Shown here in pieces: positions 59,284-64,000 of a stretch of 64,000 bases of DNA (position 1 is the first letter of the stretch; each line of letters begins with the position of its first letter). Made by a program: the position numbers and the translations under genes. The DNA comes from Lichtheimia corymbifera B2541. Lineage: Eukaryota; Mucoromycota; Mucoromycetes; Mucorales; Lichtheimiaceae. The notes beneath the pieces are model-generated. The model made no database searches. It was not told the origin of the DNA and was given only the letters and a program-made list of their open reading frames with translations. The DNA lies in contig JNEU01000657.1 in the NCBI GenBank assembly GCA_000697475.1, positions 30,257 to 94,256 on the forward strand. The letters run 5' to 3'.

Positions 59284-60137
59284 AACATTTGATTGAATAA
59301 GAATAAAACACTGCTCGAGATTCCAATCGAACATAAACTCTTATAAATAAGCTATATATGTGACCAGGAGGGTGGCGTCATTTAAGTCTGTGCGGCATTA
59401 TCAAGCTAATTGCTCTTTATGCAGCTCAACCCCTACACCCAGCTTGGATCTATTATCTATAAGCATCCATCCGTGATATATGCGTGTTCATAAAATAAAC
59501 CAATTGCTTTGATACTCCTTCATCTTGGATGTTGTTTACTTGTGTATCTTTCTAAAGGTAATCTATCATCACTCAACTATGCAGCAACCTGTCAAGGAAG
59601 TGTGTGTGTGTGTAACCACTATGTGCCATTCACTCAATTCCATGCCTGACTTATAGTGCTCTCGACACCATCATTAGGAAGAATCAGCTCCATAACACTT
59701 AAATCATATGTAACACATAAAAATGGTTATACCTCAACATTTTTTACAATCCAGCATGAGGGAGTTTGATAGAACAAACTGTTTGAAGGGATCGAAAGAA
59801 CTATGTTTGTGTGCAAGTTCCAGGATTGTTGCAGCTGTAGGTCGTAAATAAACGAGCCATTGCTTGACTACGGTGCATCACGTCTTTTTGCGATGCTATA
59901 TGCTCGCAGATTTAGGCTAGAGGTACTCGAAATGACTTAACCTCTTGTTTCTCATTATGCTCAGCAACCCATAAGCTGTGTAACACAAAGGCGGTCTGCA
60001 TAACATCATTTGGACTCCTGCTCTCAGTGTAGAAATCAATCACAAATATGTAAATGTCCACCACAAAAACGTTCTTTATTCATGCAATAGCACATGGCAA
60101 AGAAAAGGCGAATATAAGAAATGACCAACATGTTGGT
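59284..60137. other. Gene-free stretch between repeat A and the thioredoxin gene
   Basis: About 850 bp with no supportable gene; a GT microsatellite lies near 59600. The 3' region of the thioredoxin gene is at the right end. Confidence 0.45.
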
Positions 60138-60670
60138 TTAGCGGGCGTCCAATTTGTCAAGACGTTCTTTAACTGCAGTTTCGGTGGGACCAATGTATAG
60201 ATCAACCCTCTGACCATTGTAGAAGAAGAGAAAAGTAGGCACATTCTCAAGGTTCTCATACGGAGCAATATCCTGGATTTACACTCACACGGTCAATACA
60301 AGTCCAGTCCCAACTCTTATAGTAAGCTACTTACGGGCGTTCTATCGATATCGACGTACAGAAAAGTAATGCCAGTGTACTCTTCGGAATAACCCTTAAA
60401 TTTAGGGTTCATCATTTTACACGCACCTAAAGATGTATGTTAAATGAGAACAACTGTTGTTATGGAAGCGTTAGACACGGTATCAACCTACCAGACCACT
60501 CAGCACCAAAATTAACGGCAACCTAAAATTCAATACAAATGCCATTGAGCAAGATGATACACGTTCCTGAATATAAAAGAGGCTTGAATGCACAAAGTTC
60601 CTCATACCTTCGCTTTCGTTTCGGTAATTTGCTTATATTCCGCAAGGCTCTCGACGTCCTGTACTGGCAT
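60138..60670 (-). CDS. Thioredoxin-fold protein with SGAC active site
   Basis: Four exons: 60670-60608, 60522-60492, 60426-60335, 60272-60138, giving 106 residues, the classic thioredoxin length. It reads MPVQDVESLAEYKQIT, then VAVNFGAEWSGACKMMNPKF, YTGITFLYVDIDRTPDIAPY, and ENVPTFLFFYNGQRVD with the conserved cis-Pro, closing KERLDKLDAR. All three introns preserve the fold. The usual WCGPC is WSGAC: the first, nucleophilic Cys is Ser and only the second Cys remains. A normal dithiol reductase reaction is therefore not expected; a structural, monothiol or binding role is inferred. It lies in the gene-poor right part of the window among decayed sequences, yet is itself intact. Confidence 0.88.
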
Positions 60671-62768
60671 GTTGAAAAGATAAGTAAAGGGATAAAGACG
60701 ATCCCGTTAACGTTTATTTTAGGGATCTTTATATACCCACACCTGTAATGAAATGTATGTAACACATACAAATCTGCAGTCCCTGCATTGTGGCTGTGGC
60801 ACCACCGCTGCTTGATCTACACTTGCTTTTAAGCTTGAAGCTACCGTACTTTTGATTAATAGCCGACCCAGCGAACACGCTTTTGTACAATTCAAAGGTA
60901 ATGATATTATCACTACTACTGCATATCAAATGAGATGTTGATTAGCAAAGTTGACTGGCTGTTACTTATAAAATGGAAACGTGGGATTATCTTGATTTCG
61001 GAAAGTCATTCGTGCTTGTCGACGTTGCTCTTCTCCTTTTTTGCTATGAGCCAGCGACATGGGAGATTATGATTCTTTAGGCAAAATGGTCTTCGTTATT
61101 TGTATCAAGAGAATCAGTTATACTAAACCCTTGAAGCAGAACCGAATAAGGAAGGCTGGTTATCAATGACGAGAACAATGATTGCATTTATCGTATTATG
61201 TATTATGAAGCGCTGGTATGTTAGGGTGCGCGAGTATAGCGGCCATTGCTATCCTGCTTCCAATCCCAATCGTTATCATTTTGTCAGCGGGCTCTTTTAC
61301 TAAGGCCAAACCTAATCATCTCGCTTAAGTAACACATACTACTGCTTTTGTAGCTACCTCCACAGATGTATCCGAAAAGCTGGATTGCGTAAAGGTTTGG
61401 GTCGGTATGAATAAGGTTTGGGAGGCACTAAGACTTATTTGGAATGACTGAATGAACTACTGATTTATTGCTTCAAACTACTTGGTATTTATACTGATAA
61501 TGATGGGTATGAGAACTTGGTGTAAGGAGGCTATTGACGACGATTGCTGACGACTGTTTTGAAGACGCACGCAATGGTTATGAGGATAGTGTTTGGGAGA
61601 CGTTGTTGTTGATATGGACATCATCGTATCCTTTACAATCATGTGTCACAGCCTCCTACAGCCTGGATGGTGGTAATAAAACGGCTTCCCAAGAGAAGAC
61701 TGCTTGCCGAAAAAATAGCGCACGCTTGTTTCCGTAGAACTCCACGATAAAATCCAAACGTTACCCATACTTCAACAACGCTCCTGCAGCATAATGGGCC
61801 TTTTGTAGATGCAAGCTGTAGCAAATTGGATGAGGTTGGCAGAAGCGCATCCGGCGGGGTTGGTCATATGACGGTGTGCAAGTTGCTCAATATGATGCAT
61901 AAAGATACTAGTGCTGCAGATCTCCTCGGCCATGTCGTACCATTCTTCGGCGCACGCTTCATGAATTTGGCAAGATCATCACAATACCGTGCAACGTATG
62001 CCAAGGATTTGTAACTCACGTTGTGCGTATGCTTGCAGATAATCAATGTCGTGGGCCGTTTTCTTCTGAGTTGACACAGGTCTGACGACGGGAAGATATA
62101 GTCGATAAACCCCCCCCCAAGAATTGGGTGCAGAATTGCCAATGGATTCGATTGCAGTATCTTCATAATATCCCAAATCAACAGCTGATAATACGTGGTA
62201 AATTCGAAGCTCATTTGCAAGGGATACACCACAAATCGTGAAAGCATGATTGGTAAATGCGCTGGTTCATCCCAAAGCTTGCTTGACCCAAGAGTCTGGT
62301 AATGTTGCCTGCTCGCCTTCCATCAAAGAGCCAGCGTTGGTTATGGGACTCGAGTATGTAATATTCTTGGCTGAAATCGTGATTTCCATCCACCAAAGCT
62401 AATACTTCCAGGTTCCAACTGCATCATAGCTATTCATGCGATCACATGTTAGCATATGGACCAAAAGATACATACAAAAAACAATTACACATACCATTGA
62501 ATCCGACATCATAAACGCAACAATCAACACATGCGAGCAACAAGGCTTTGAAGAAACAACTACCGACGTTTAAATTACATGAGTATTCTCGATCCATTGG
62601 TTCAAGCAAAGCTCTTCTTGACATACCAAAAAAGTGGGCTTGGGATGTATAACCAAAGGAGTGATAACATAGACGAAGGCGAATGTGAATTGATGGTGAC
62701 AACATCCTGCTAAGTTGTGCATGGGCAGATGATTCGTTGACATAGAGATGATGAGAGGTGTGTGAGCT
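60671..62768. other. Fragmentary coding-like sequence, no intact gene
   Basis: About 2.1 kb. Minus-strand pieces look protein-derived but do not join: a tract at 62247-61864 reads TYYQLLIWDIMKILQSNPLA and AILHPILGGGFIDYIFPSS; another at 62396-62211 starts MVDGNHDFSQEYYILESHNQ. A plus-strand frame at 61534-61737 is unsupported. A run of C (62110-62118) is present. These are probably relics of unknown genes. Confidence 0.4.
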
Positions 62769-63976
62769 GATAAAGTGGTCAGCCACCTTAAGGGATCAGA
62801 AACACCAGGGACCGGTATATCCCAAATGACTGCATCGAACGTCTTCTTGTATGCACCATGTTGACGTATCCAAGCACAATTGACCGATCCATATCCTGCA
62901 TGTCGTCGTGCCTTTTGGTGCCGACACTCGATTTAACAGTGACCCGTTGTCATGAGCTCTCCACAAAGCCGATTGGACTCCACTATGAGCTGGGAATCCC
63001 ACATATTGCCAATAGAAGTGACATTTTCTCTCCAAGGCGATGAAAGCATAGCCATACGATGAAGGAGCCAATACTTAGCTTCACATAATGTTCAAGTAGC
63101 ACCATGAATCGCACCAATTTCCGCTAACTCAACATCGCCGTCTCCTCTAGGCAGTGCAGTAGTGTCATAATAATAATAATAGCCAAGCGGGAGTCTGCCA
63201 CTCTATTTCTTTTTGTTAGTCCACTTTGAAGATGACTATCCAGAATACCACTTTACCTACTGGGACAATTTTCTCAAATGCACTCTTTCTTCCAATAACC
63301 GCATCTTCATTCCATCCATAATGCGCTGCTGCTATTTCATTGTAAGGGCCGTTAATGAACAAGTCTTGCTTTGTTAATCCAATACCATGCGTACCAGTGA
63401 AACATATATCCCAGCGTTGTTGTTGCGATCAAGTCTTGTTACTGCCACAGGTAGCATACACATCCAAACTATAATAAATGCAATGTAAGATGTCAACCAT
63501 AGCATTTGCTTTCTTTGTCAACATACCCAGAGTAGCTATGTGTTGGGGCCCTCTCCTTGACGACATCCATGGGAACCATACACACGACACGTTGGAGTCC
63601 TTAGTTCTTGTATAAACGACAGAAAAAGCAAACTACATGTAACCTTTAGTATCATAATGTCCAACGTGAATAATAAAGAATGCAGCGATTGAACGTACAT
63701 GTTGTATTGGAATGGAAGCTTGGGTCATGGGTAGATCGCGTGCGTACTTGTTGCCATTGGAAACTGTCGCCATTGACCACACCTGTTCGACCATCGACAC
63801 TGTACATGCAAGGCAACAATGGCAGCAGTTAATACTCTGTACTTTGTAAATGGAGTTAAGCTTACCTTGCTTTGTGAAACAGGAGAGGGGAAGAAGGGGT
63901 TCTTTGTCTTCCCTTTCGTTGTTATCTATTTGAGTACTCAACGCCACCCGCGTGCTACAACTACCACTGTAAATGT
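62769..63976 (-). repeat. Direct repeat copy B (pair of 58.0-59.3 kb)
   Basis: Second copy of the block at 58019-59283, same orientation. Relative to copy A it has lost roughly 90 bp near its left end and carries more stops in the GPYNEIAA/HYGW tract. Its first 276 nt of minus-strand frame (63071-62796) reads YGYAFIALERKCHFYWQYVG and so on. Both copies keep the tract with KLPFQYNK or its frame-shifted equivalent. Similarity ends near 63976, close to the window edge. Confidence 0.65.
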
Positions 63977-64000
63977 ATGCACCCAAGCAATAGCATTTGC

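Noticed and set aside
58019..63976. LTR retrotransposon explanation for the direct repeat pair
   Set aside because: No reverse transcriptase, integrase, primer-binding site or TG/CA ends were recognised, and the repeats themselves look protein-derived.
1..64000. CRISPR array, bacterial operon or prophage
   Set aside because: No regular short direct repeats with unique spacers; genes are spliced and eukaryotic in type.
1..64000. tRNA or rRNA genes
   Set aside because: I looked for T-loop and acceptor-stem patterns by eye and found no convincing cloverleaf. A tRNAscan-SE run would settle it.

Overview
This looks like nuclear DNA of a filamentous, early-diverging fungus, most likely Mucoromycota and probably Mucorales. 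The genes carry many short introns (about 50-85 nt, GT-AG, often ending TATAG or AATAG). The proteins are fungal/opisthokont housekeeping types: Atg13, Npr2, Leo1, Mus81, Cdc55, Vps72, mL44, an Atf1-type bZIP and a DUF1746 protein. ER-type UDP-glycosyltransferases occur in a small cluster. There is no operon structure, no CRISPR, and I recognise no tRNA or rRNA gene. The genus is an inference.

Region 0-16 kb. An SDF2-like MIR-domain ER protein (+) converges with mitochondrial ribosomal protein mL44 (-) across only 43 nt. An Atf1/Aft1-like bZIP factor (-), a large pentatricopeptide-repeat protein (+), a DUF1746 membrane protein (-) and the GATOR1/SEACIT subunit NPR2 (+) follow. At 14.3-21.8 kb lie three UDP-glycosyltransferase copies on the minus strand. 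The first is nearly or fully intact, the second is a broken exon fragment, and the third is a full-length pseudogene. A degenerate tandem repeat (period about 175 bp, 17.05-18.08 kb) and a gene-free stretch separate the second and third.

Region 22-53 kb is gene-dense: ATG13 (+), an arrestin-fold protein (-), a MIT-domain protein (-), PP2A-B55/CDC55 (-), two unrecognised proteins, an MFSD1-like transporter (-), LEO1 (+), MUS81 (-), PRPP synthetase (-), a small single-pass protein with two PPxY motifs (-), VPS72/YL1 (-), an aldo-keto reductase (-) and an ArsB/IT-superfamily transporter (-). Exon chains were rebuilt by eye from splice sites and family similarity, and they keep frame from start to stop.

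Region 53-64 kb is different: gene-poor, with decaying or lineage-restricted coding tracts and a direct repeat of about 1.2 kb (58.0-59.3 and 62.8-64.0 kb) plus a third fragment at 57.6 kb. Only two genes there look well formed: a four-exon orphan (54.27-55.07 kb) and a short thioredoxin-fold protein whose active site reads SGAC instead of CGPC. This may be an accessory or subtelomere-like compartment (inference).

Functionally, NPR2, ATG13 and CDC55 all act in nutrient/TORC1/autophagy signalling in other fungi, and LEO1 and VPS72 act in transcription and chromatin. Their proximity is probably chance. I found no convincing new multi-gene system. The most interesting items are the decaying glycosyltransferase cluster with its satellite-like repeat, a CDK-site-rich orphan, a candidate Rsp5/Nedd4 adaptor, the SGAC thioredoxin and the repeated coding-like block at the right end.
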